Part shown: positions 10,618-19,402 of the stretch, in pieces | Position numbering within the stretch: the stretch's first letter is position 1 | How the letters are laid out: each line of letters begins with the position of its first letter | Assembly (NCBI RefSeq): GCF_017591435.1 | Contig: NC_059286.1 | Span: 1,333,958-1,397,957 of the forward strand | Source: Portunus trituberculatus | Taxonomy: Eukaryota; Arthropoda; Malacostraca; Decapoda; Portunidae | DNA: 64,000 bases | Direction of reading: 5' to 3' | Translations under genes and position numbers: made by a program | Notes under the pieces: generated by a model | What the model was told of the DNA's origin: nothing | What the model saw: only the letters and a program-made list of their open reading frames with translations | The model's database searches: none

Positions 10618-11092
10618 ACAGGTGATATTTGTGTTGTATTTAAATATGTATTTGTTCTATTTAATTATGTTTTTGTTCTATTAATATTATGTATACTGTT
10701 GTATTGATTATGTTCTTTATTGAATATGTTCTTCACCATTTCTCAGATATCGCGTGGAGCAATATCTTTCTGTGTGGGCGAATGTCACGTTTCTAGTTCG
10801 TGACTTGGCAATTTAACATTAACTAGGTAATTGTAAGGAGTATGTGGTCATTTCATCCTAATCATTATTGCTAATTATCACTGTAATTCATTAAATTATG
10901 TATAACAAGCCAATTACCACTTATTATTTAAACTGTTTATGTATAACGAGCCACATCGCAGGAGCTTGCCCAATAGGAACACAGACGGAGGTTTCATGTA
11001 CCACTCCCTGGATTCCATCGGCAATCCAGCTCAGTCAGCAAGCTGGGAGGACTTCCAGGAGCAGGTGTTTGGGTTGGCAAAACACTTCACCT
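10618..11092 (+). other. Non-coding tail of element D, possible 3' LTR
   Basis: It begins AT-rich (10618..10780). A possible LTR start TGTCACG is at about 10783, a guess from the TG start only; I found no matching 5' copy. No gene is visible. Confidence 0.3.
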
Positions 11093-11159
11093 GGGCCGCG
11101 TTCCGTTGGGGACCGTAAGGCTTACAGTATGGCATACTTCCCCCGAATCGGGGGGGACC
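11093..11159 (+). repeat. Dispersed direct repeat, copy 1
   Basis: About 66 bp, running from GGGCCGCGTTCCGTTGGGG to a CCCCCGAATCGGGGGGG palindrome. It recurs with three or four differences at 12754..12819 in the same orientation. Confidence 0.7.
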
Positions 11160-11445
11160 AGCATACAGCTCGCCTTGCGGAAGCTTGCGGCAAAGACTAT
11201 ATAAATAAACAAGACTGGAAAGCGTCAATTTACCGTGTAGCCTAGGCAAACTGGTAACTCTTCTTGTTTGCGGTTCACTCACGCGATGGCGCTGCTGTTG
11301 CAGCTTAAGATCAAGATCAGCACCGTTGATCCGTCTGCATGTTTACATGTGTCAACACTCAAACAAGAGGGCCTACAGCAGTGACAGGTTACACGCCGCA
11401 TGTTCTCAAGAAATCCGCAAAAATGAACACTAGAGTGGGGCATCC

Positions 11446-11616
11446 ATGTGTTAATTTTGTCGCAGGACAAAGGGCACCCACCCACACTTGGTCTTCTATC
11501 GCTTTCCTAAAGATCATGACAGGTATAGCTTAAGTGAAATAAGTGAAAGGGTGGTTACTGCAGCCACCATACACAGACAAGCTATATGCATAGCTATAGA
11601 TATGGAGACAGGCTAA
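11446..11616 (+). pseudogene. THAP-type zinc-finger fragment
   Basis: The frame contains a CxxC pair (with a stop between the two Cys codons), then CRRTKGTHPHLVFYRFPKDHD. The CxxC and FYRFPKD pattern is characteristic of the N-terminal half of the THAP DNA-binding domain. No later Trp or C..H pair is seen. THAP domains occur in P-element transposases and in host proteins, so this is probably a TE remnant. It lies between two copies of a GTTTGCGGTTCACTCA motif (about 11269 and 11909). Confidence 0.4.
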
Positions 11617-11655
11617 TGTGCCATGCTGTACAGCACAACTATAGGTAAATAAGCA

Positions 11656-11678
11656 CACACACACACACACACACACAC
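11656..11678. repeat. (CA)n microsatellite
   Basis: This is an uninterrupted run of about 12 CA units. Another short CA/GT stretch that forms a palindrome lies at 11830..11854. Confidence 0.9.
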
Positions 11679-12379
11679 TACCAATAATGTACTCTAGTAC
11701 AGTACATATTTACTTCATCCACCTGTGACCCCGTTCTAGCTCCCTTGTATCCAACTTGAGTTGTAAGTATATCATAGAGATATATGTATATTGTACATGT
11801 GCGATAACTATTTATAATTAGTGAGGCAACACACACACGTGTGTGTGTGTGTGGAGGAAGGAACTCAAAGCGATTATTCAAATCGTGGCGCTGTTTGTTT
11901 ACCGAGGCGTTAGTTTGCGGTTCACTCAATGGATGGCGCTGTTATCCACTATTCTAGCGGTATCTGACATCTTTACTGGCGACACGAATTTCTTATGGGG
12001 AATGGCAATTTTTCCAGTCTTGTTTTATCTATAGTCTTTGCTTGCGGGACCTTGCGCTCCTCGGAGGTGAATGCTTGGCGGTGTCTGACAACTATTGTTT
12101 ATCAACAAACCGCAGACGGCCGCCGCTTCACCACTATATTTTCAGTGTGGGGGATGTAAATGCTATTTTGACAGCTTATGCGACGTCGCAGAACATCAAA
12201 AACAATGTGGTAAGTCTGTTATCCCTTGTAGAATGCTGGAATAAGGCAATATGACCAAAATATTAGTATTTATAGCAATAAAAGACGGTGTTGTATGTGT
12301 CGCATTTCTTCCCACAGCCTCTGAGGCAGAAGAGACAGCCTCTACCGCCATGGTAGCTGCTGCAGAGGCCCCTCCAGCA
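11679..12379. other. Stretch with no recognisable gene
   Basis: It holds AT-rich sequence, a (CA)/(TG) palindrome at 11830..11854, and a second copy of GTTTGCGGTTCACTCA at about 11909. Short frames are present but none has a motif I recognise. It is probably the flank of the Harbinger remnant at 12380..12660. Confidence 0.4.
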
Positions 12380-12660
12380 CCTGTGGCTGCAGGGACAGTT
12401 TCCCTTTGCATTCGAAAGTGTTTCTTGAAGTCTTTCCCTGAGTAAAGAGGCACTATAGTCTCTGCATAGTCCTTGACCCGCACAGGACTTGGCGGCCTAT
12501 CCTCTCCCTCTTCTCCTTGCCTTGGCAGCCTCTCTTCTCCCTCTTCCTCTTGCCTCAGCAATATTTCCTCCTCTCGTGCTACGAGGAGCTCTGCAGCGTC
12601 CAACAGAAGGTCTTTTGCGAGCTCTTGAGCGAGGAGGAGGAGAGCCACCTTGGACGGCCA
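12380..12660 (-). pseudogene. Harbinger (HARBI1-like) transposase N-terminal fragment
   Basis: Within a long minus-strand frame, the segment VKDYAETIVPLYSGKDFKKHF plus RMQRET resembles the region just before the nuclease domain of PIF/Harbinger transposases. It is preceded by an Ala/Leu- and Glu/Arg-rich stretch, as in many HARBI1-like proteins. The DDE nuclease core is not present nearby. The frame stays open for 240 codons, but its ends look non-coding. Confidence is modest because only one short block is diagnostic. Confidence 0.45.
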
Positions 12661-12753
12661 TCTTGTCAACCATACCCGTATGGTTCCTTGCGTTCCGTTG
12701 GGGGTTGCGGGGGGGGGGGGGCAGCGTGCTAACCTCCAACGGAACGCAGCCCA

Positions 12754-12819
12754 GGGCCGCGTTCCGTTGGGGATCGTAAGGCGTACAGTATGGCATACTT
12801 CCCCCGAATCGGGGGGGAC
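12754..12819 (+). repeat. Dispersed direct repeat, copy 2
   Basis: Second copy of the unit at 11093..11159. Just upstream, 12737..12778 forms an imperfect palindrome (CCAACGGAACGC / GCGTTCCGTTGG), so these GC-rich motifs may be transposon ends. Confidence 0.65.
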
Positions 12820-13567
12820 TGGCAGGACTCTGTTAACCACATGGAATGTACTCAGGATCGACAGTGATCCTGAAACTCTGCCCTTGCACTCGGTTGTGTC
12901 ACGCTGACGATCTGTCACCCTTCATTCTACACCAATCTCAGTGTGTTGAGGAAGGAGCTGAAAACCGAACTTGGTGTGTGCTGCTATCTCCAGTGACTGT
13001 TGACAACATAGATGTCCGTTACAGCATCTTCTGCGTGTGTGTGTTTGTGCATGTAGGTGGAATTCCAGCTGTGTATAATAAAGTTGCGTTAGTATTTGAA
13101 CGTAACCAGTGACTGTAATTTCTACCCAGTTCAGTGGTGGAAGGTGCTATCTGAGGGTCAACAATCTTAGGAAAGTTTTGCAAGCTCACCAGGGGTTGTT
13201 AAGCTGCTGGGCAAGTGAGATAAACTCCCTGAGCTCTGGATGGGTCTTGACAATATTTATCTATCATATGGTTCCAGTAAACAAATGGAACTATTAAGTT
13301 TTACAGATTGAGCACTAAAGTTGGTTGCTTATGAAATATTTTTCCAGCCCATGATACTTTTGTATATATCTTCATTTACTGTATATTTGTTCACTGGGCT
13401 GGCATGCCAGTAGTTGTTTGAGCCATCTGTTCACGTGTCACATCATGTCACAAGTATGCTTGGTGAACCAGGTGAGGTGAGATTAGGTTAACCTAACCTA
13501 ACCTGACATGATTTGATTACATAGAAACGATCAATAAACTTAAAGAAAAAAAACCTAGGTTACTAAC
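12820..13567. other. Unassigned non-coding stretch
   Basis: It contains a segment near 12829 that resembles 3963..4010 in element D (GACTCTGTTAACYACA core), an AATAAA near 13078 and GT-rich sequence, so it may hold a scrap of an element D-type LTR. A short telomere-like tract (CCTAA)3 sits at 13492..13504. No gene is visible. Confidence 0.35.
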
Positions 13568-13789
13568 CTGTAGCCAAATGATGTAGAGTAATTGCGAGTT
13601 GTTCCTTTGGTGTCACAGCTTTTCTCATGTTGGTATCCCTTTTGGCGATAGCAGGCCTAACAAGCTCAAAAAGCTCACGAACCTCATCCACTTCTTGCAG
13701 CCTTCCTCATCTTCTAGAGACAGGTCCCTGAGCAACCTCCTATACTAGCTGTTTTCTTTCCTTCTAGTTAACCATTTTCGTGTCCACAT
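13568..13789 (-). pseudogene. Harbinger transposase first-exon fragment
   Basis: On the minus strand an ATG at 13789 begins MWTRKWLTRRKEN, then (after a stop and one frameshift) LLRDLSLEDEEG, ELFELVRPAIAKRDTNM and AVTPKEQLAITLHHLATG. It ends at a consensus 5' splice site (CAG|GTTAGT, donor at 13567/13566). The order and the RDTN...LA.TL..LATG block match the N-terminal part of PIF/Harbinger nucleases. It is from a different subfamily than the remnant at 12380..12660. The stop and frameshift make it a pseudogene. Confidence 0.65.
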
Positions 13790-13980
13790 CCTCCTCTTCT
13801 TTCTCCTCTGCTGCTTCACTCTTTCTTTTCCTTGCAAAGCAAGCGCACACACTCCCACTGCTAAAATAACTCAGTTAAAGGCATCCATGCCAAGAAAAGG
13901 AGACTGATAAGAACAACTAAGAAGGCGAACAAACAGCAGGATTCAAGAGGAGGTTAGGTGTGGTTTAACATCTATTTAAT

Positions 13981-15135
13981 ATGGCTTCCGCTCAGTTTAA
14001 CGTTGAAGATTTTTGTGCCGACCCTTCTCTGGAAAAACTTAAAGGTGCTAATATCAAAAAGGACCAATGGAAGACCATCGCTAAACATTTTGATGTTCCC
14101 ATCACGTCTCAGATGACTAAAGAGGTCATTAAGAATGTAGTTGTTGAACATCTAGTGCAAGAAGGTCAGTTGCTAGGAAATGCCATAGAAGAGTTAACTC
14201 CCATGTCAGCCTCTACGAGGACTATAATACACAGTCCCCAGGAAGAACAGGATAAGAGTAGGATAAGTCAATGGGAAATTGAGAAGCTTAGACTAGAATA
14301 CCGGCTGCAGGAAAACAAATGCAACTACAGGCAGAAAAAGAAGATAAAGAGAGAATTTCAGTTACAACTTAGAAGGCAGGAGAAAGAGTTAGAAATTCAG
14401 GAGTTAGCCCTACGAAATGACGCTAAGTTTAGAGGGGAAGAAATAGATATAAAGAAAAAGTTAGCAAGCTTTAATCCTGCTACAGCTGCTCCGCTAGTTC
14501 CCCCTTTTGATGAATCTGATGTTGACGGGTCATTTCGCGCTTTTGAGAGCATTGCTAATAGGAATAAATGGCCCAAGGATCAGTGGGTGTCTCTCCTTGT
14601 CCCTAAGCTAGTAGGAAAAGCTTATAGGGTATACAACGGCCTTAGTGATGAGGTAGAATATGAAGAGATCAAAGGTAACATTCTAGACGCCTACTCTATC
14701 ACTTCTGATGGATACAGACAACAGTTTCGAAAGTATGTGAAACCAGAGTCTCACACCTATGTTGAATTTGCTAGTGAGAAACTAAGACAATTTAAGAAAT
14801 GGTTAGCCGCCCTTAACATTACCACCTTTTCGGAGTTGCTCAATCTAATGGTCCTGGAAGAATGGAAGAACAAGTTACCTTTAATATTCTGAGGCATGTG
14901 GAAGAACGGGAGAGAGTGATCTTATGTCTGCCGCTAAAGTGGCTGATGCGTTTGCTTTGTTGATGGGATCCCTGGGTAGTAGAGGTCGTGGTTCACTATC
15001 TAATGTTAGGTCCTCCTTTGGGGAAGGTTTTGGGGCGCGGGTGGTAAGCCGACCGGATTCTCGCCAAATGCATATAATTCCCCCTGGTGTACATACTGTA
15101 AGAAGCCAGGACACACGATCCAAAAATGTAGACAC
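13981..15135 (+). pseudogene. Element B gag
   Basis: A 303-codon open frame from the ATG at 13981 to 14892 begins MASAQFNVEDF. It has an N-terminal helical region, a Lys/Glu/Arg/Gln-rich coiled coil at about residues 95..165, and a capsid segment (FRAFE..A..NKWPKDQWVSLLVPKLVGKAY) typical of SCAN-like gypsy capsids. After a frameshift near 14890, a single knuckle C-TY-C-KKPG-H-TIQK-C lies at about 15083..15124. It packages element RNA. The start is clear because the upstream frame has stops. Confidence 0.8.
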
Positions 15136-15171
15136 CCAAATTGCAAGGGCTCTCAACGTCAATTTTCTTTT

Positions 15172-15579
15172 GTGGCCCCTAAACCTAACACATTTGAGAA
15201 CAAGAAACCAGTGGCCCTAGCTAACCCTGTCAACTCTCCTCTAGAACTTTATGACTCGTACATGTATCAAGGTAAAGTGTCCCTGACTGATGGTAAAGAC
15301 AAGGCAATAAATATCAAGGTTCTGCGTGATACAGGTGCTGCCCAATCCATCTTAAGGGAAGATGTCATCCCTAACATCAAACAGGCTTTCACTGGGGAGA
15401 AGGTGATCCTTACAGGTCTCGAATCACAGCTCTCCTATCCTTTGGCTAATATTAGCTTACAGTGCCCGTTCATTTCAGGAGAGGTTGAGGTAGCCATTAA
15501 ACCTGGTGAACTGCCAGTACCGGGGTACATCTTGTACTGGGTAATGATCTTGCGGGTAACTTGGCTGTTCCAAACTTAA
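15172..15579 (+). pseudogene. Element B aspartic protease
   Basis: This 135-codon frame, in the same frame as the knuckle, carries the active site KVLRDTGAAQSIL (DTG intact) and then a degraded second half. Frameshift at about 15560 into the next frame, which begins with AVPNLIVLDSPL. It would mature the Gag and Pol chains. Confidence 0.75.
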
Positions 15580-17173
15580 TTGTTCTTGATTCTCCCTTAA
15601 CAGAAAGTCCCACTAAGACCCTGGACGAAACATCCCCTCACTTCTTCCCAGTGTGTGCAGTCACCAGGTCTCAGTCCAAGTCCCCTGCCCTTTCACCACC
15701 TCCTCCACCAATGATTGCCTCTACTGACAACTTGTACAATAACATCATTTCAAAGGAGAATTTGATTAATGCTCAGGAACAGGATCTCACTTTGGCTAAG
15801 ATCAGACATGTTGCCAGTGAGACAAAGGATATGTCTAAATTGCCTTGTTTTTATTATCAGGAAGGAGTCCTGATGCGTGCCTACAGACCTCCTGAACTGA
15901 AACAACTAGACACCTGGTCAGAAACACATCAAGTTGTCATCCCTTGTCTGTAAGACCAGCCATTATAGAACTAGCTCATGATGGATTGTCAGGTCATCTA
16001 GGCATCCAAAAACCTACAAGAAGGCTCTTCAACATTTTTTTGGCCAGGAATGAAAAAGGATGTGTCACACTATGTAAAAACATGTCACATATGTCAAATT
16101 GTGGGTAAGCCTAACGAACGCCTTGTGCCAGCTCCTCTGACGCCTATTCCAGTTCAGACGGAGCCCTTCGAAAAGATCATTCTAGACTGCGTAGGGCCCT
16201 TACCCAAAACCAAACGAGGGAATCAGTATTTGTTAACCCTCATGGATCCCACTACCAGGTACCCTGAAGCATTCCCTCTTAAGAACATCACATCAAAGAC
16301 CATTGTAAAACATCTAATACATTTTTTCACCTCGGTAGGAATTCCAAAACAAATTCAGTCTGACAAGGGTAGCAATTTCACTAGCCATTTTTTCCAACAG
16401 ATAGTGAATGAGCTAAACATCGACCATGTTACCTCCTCGGCTTACCACCCCAATCCCAAGGCTGTCTGGAGCGGTTTCACCAAACATTAAAATCCATGAT
16501 GAAGAAGTATTGCTTGGAGCATCAAGGAGACTGGGATGAAAGTATTTCTTTCCTTCTCTTCGCTTTAAGAGAATCTCCTCAAGATTCTTTAGGTTACTCC
16601 CTTTTGAATTACTCTATGGTAGACAGATCAGGGGCCTCTCAAAATATTAAAGGATCAATGGTTTACTCAAAATACTCCTTCAAGCCCCAGTGTGTCTGAC
16701 TACATCAGTAACCTTAAGAATAAAATCAGTGAAGTCAGATCTTTTGCTAAATCAAACTTCCTCAAATCTCAAACTAAAATGCAACAGAATTCTCTTCCCA
16801 AATCTGTCATGAGAAGTTTCAAACCAGGAGACAAGGTTTTACTTTTTCTCCCACTCCAGGCAATGCTCTTCACAGTAAGTTCATGGGACCTTATGTTGTG
16901 GCTCAAAAACTAAGTCCATTAAATTATGTGGTCCACACTCCTGACCGTCGTAAGGATTCCCAACTAGTTCATATTAATCTAATGAAACCTTACCACTCCA
17001 GAGAACCAGAGGACGACTTGTCTCGCACTGTACCTGTATGTCTGGTAGGGAAGGAGTCTGGTCCTGTGCCCCCCGAGGAAGAGTCCGACATCGAATTCCT
17101 CTTCTCGTCACCTAAAGGACGCCCTCAAACAGCCAAATCATGTCCAACCTTGATGAGGTGTTTCTTTCCTTAA
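15561..17173 (+). pseudogene. Element B integrase
   Basis: Upstream linker (15561..15953), zinc-binding domain around 15975..16110 (H..LSGHLG, then CHICQ), catalytic core 16150..16500 (ILDCVGP first Asp, IQSDKGSNF second Asp; the Glu lies in LERF after a one-base frameshift near 16460), and a C-terminal GPY/F domain at 16883..17000 (GPYVVAQKLSPLNYVV then VHINLMKPYH). It is broken by about four frameshifts. Its position directly after protease and before RT is the notable point. Confidence 0.85.
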
Positions 17174-17990
17174 CACCTTCACAACAGTCTGATCTTAAAA
17201 GTTATTGCTAGACTTTTCTGAAATCACAGGTGACCTTCCAGGAGTTTGTAATACTATCCAACATGACATAACATTAATATCTAATGACATCAAGCCTATA
17301 AGACAACCAGCCTATCGCATTTCACCCATTAAAAGAGACTTGATGAAAAAGAGGTAGACTATCTGCTCTGTCATCACCTTGCAGAACCTAGTATATCTCC
17401 CTGGGCTTCTCCCTGCCTGTTAACATCTAAGCCAGATGGTAGTAGTCGATTTTGCACCGACTACAGGAAATTAAATAAAGTGACGGTGCCAGACTCCTAC
17501 CCATTGCCCTTGATAGAGGACCTTATAGATAGTATAGGAGTAGCCAAATTTGTAACCACTATAGACTTAAAGGTTACTACCAGATTCCCCTCTCGGACGA
17601 GGCCCAAATAATATCCGCCTTCATCACCCCCTTCGGACTATACCAATACACAGTGATGCCCTTTGGCTTGTCTAATGCTCCCGCCACCTTCCAGAGGGCT
17701 ATAAATTACATCACTCAGGACTTGGAGGGAACATCTGCATATCTGGACGACCTGGTGGTGACTGCGGACGACTGGGCGACACATCTGACCCGTCTTCGGA
17801 GGCTGATGGGTCGGTTGCAGGAAGCCGGGCTTACAATCAACCTGGCCAAGTCCACCTTCGGGAAGTCTACGGTGGTCTACCTGGGACATGTGGTGGGGAA
17901 CGGCAAGGTTCGCCCCAAGAGAGCTAACGTGGAGGCCATCCTTGGCTTCCTGTCCCTACCACCAGGAAAGCTCTCATGAGGTTCTTGGGG
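17174..17990 (+). pseudogene. Element B reverse transcriptase
   Basis: After an acidic linker, RT blocks occur in order: KPIRQPAYRISP, SPWASPCLLTSKPDG, CTDYRKLNKVTVPDSYPLP, TTIDLKGYYQIPLSDEAQ with the first catalytic Asp, MPFGLSNAPATFQR, and AYLDDLVVTADD with the catalytic pair. The C-terminal thumb ends with YLGHVVGNGKVRP. It spans two or three frames. This is the usual length for a gypsy RT. Confidence 0.85.
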
Positions 17991-18560
17991 ATGGCTGGTT
18001 TCTACAGAAGATTCTGTAGGAACTTCTCCACCCTGGCCGCCCCCCTGACGGACCTTATCAGCACTTCCGTCCCCTTCCACTGGACCCCGACCTGTGACCA
18101 AGCCTTCCAACACCTCAAGGCGTTTCTCTCCTCGGAACCAGTGGTCTGGACGCCGGATCACTCCCGCCCTTCCATCTACAAGTGGACGCGAGTGGAGTTG
18201 GAGTGGGTGCTGTCCTACTACAAACGGACCCTACAAGCGGCATCCTCCATCCCATCGCCTATCACTCCGCCAAGCTGAAAAACATCAACTCAACTACTCC
18301 ACCATCGAGAAGGAGGCTCTGGCACTCGTCCTGGCGCTCCAACGTTTTGAGTGCTATCTTCATCCTGGTCCTCAAACTACGAAGGTCTTCACCGATCACA
18401 ATCCTCTGGCCTTCCTTCACGCCATGAAGAACCGAAACCAACGCATTCTTAGGTGGGCCTTGTTAACTCAACCTTCAACTTGGAAGTCCACCATATCAAG
18501 GGGGTGGACAACATCATCGCCGACGCCTTATCAAGATCTCCCGTCTCACCTCCTTCATGA
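17976..18560 (+). pseudogene. Element B RNase H
   Basis: The tether MRFLGMAGFYRRFCRNFS follows RT, then LQVDASGVGVGAVLLQ (Asp), LNYSTIEKEALALVLAL (Glu) and VFTDHNPLAFL (Asp), ending near 18540 with IIADALSRSP. Two frameshifts split it over three frames. It removes the RNA template. The polypurine tract follows at once, as expected when RNase H is the last pol domain. Confidence 0.85.
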
Positions 18561-18579
18561 GCCCATTACGGAGGTCTTA

Positions 18580-18591
18580 GGGGGGAGGAAA
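18580..18591 (+). other. Polypurine tract of element B
   Basis: GGGGGGAGGAAA directly precedes the LTR start TGTTACGG. It would prime plus-strand DNA synthesis. Confidence 0.8.
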
Positions 18592-19231
18592 TGTTACGGC
18601 CCGCCCGTAACATACATTACTACCATCACCTCCTCCGCTTGTTACCTCGTTCGCCACCTCTCCGCCTCCCCTTCCACGCCACCGTTTCATGAACCCTCCA
18701 CGTCACCGTTTCATGAAGCCCCGCTACTGTCCCGAAGTTGGATTCACGCGGCCCCTTTCGACTCAACCGAAAGTGTTGAGCCAGCTCTTGGCTTTCTGAA
18801 AATGAAGTTGAGATCCAAGCCTCAACCAGTGAACACAACGCCTCTTGGGTCTACCGTGGGATCAACCATCACCCAGCATTTCACCACTGCGACACCGCAT
18901 AAGTATCACTTCCCCTCGTCCGTGCTTTCCACATTGCCTCTATATAGGATTAGGATTATTGTTAGGTATTAAGTTGGGTTCTTTATTGTTGTATTTATTA
19001 CTGTGTTATATGTATATGGATATGTCCTTTTCCTGTGTTTCATGTTATATATCTGTGTTTCATGTTTCTTGTTATATATGTGTCAATTTCATTATGGGTT
19101 ATTAAAATAGCTTTTTAAAGTGACCCCCTTTTGCATTTCCTCACCAGTTGAACCTGCAGTATTTTTTTTTATTGTTATTGTTCACCAGCTCCCCGGTGCC
19201 AATCTTACCAGTTTAACTGGTGAACGTAAAA
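18592..19231 (+). repeat. 3' LTR of element B
   Basis: It begins TGTTACGG after the polypurine tract and is inferred to end at CGTAAAA, a one-base-off match to the expected inverted end CGTAACA. It abuts the truncated 5' LTR of gypsy A with no spacer. Only one copy is present, so the right boundary rests on the terminal inverted match and on where gypsy A similarity starts. Confidence 0.6.
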
Positions 19232-19402
19232 GTCTTTAATCACCAAATCCTCATCTTCTCTTCCAAATGTAGCTAAGAGTCCCTATATGGATAGTCACTC
19301 GAGGGAGAACAATGGGGATGATGTAGGCGGCGTGCGCAATAGCCGTGGCCGCGCTTTATAAGGTGGGGGCATGGTGGTGTCCTCACACAGAACACCACCG
19401 CT

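Larger units (their letters stand above)
13981..19231 (+). mobile_element. LTR retrotransposon B, gag-PR-INT-RT-RH order, with 3' LTR
   Basis: Consecutive plus-strand remnants give gag, zinc knuckle, protease, integrase, RT, RNase H, polypurine tract and a 640-bp LTR. Integrase ahead of RT is the Ty1/copia-like order, yet the RT and RNase H motifs are Ty3/gypsy type (YLDD box, LNYSTIEKE). This combination defines Gmr1-like elements. No 5' LTR was found upstream of gag; a Harbinger fragment lies within 200 bp instead. Several frameshifts indicate an old copy. Confidence 0.85.

Noticed and set aside
13492..13504. Telomere-like (CCTAA)3 and CCTAACC pieces near 20270
   Set aside because: Too short to mark a telomere or a fusion; such tracts are common in arthropod DNA.
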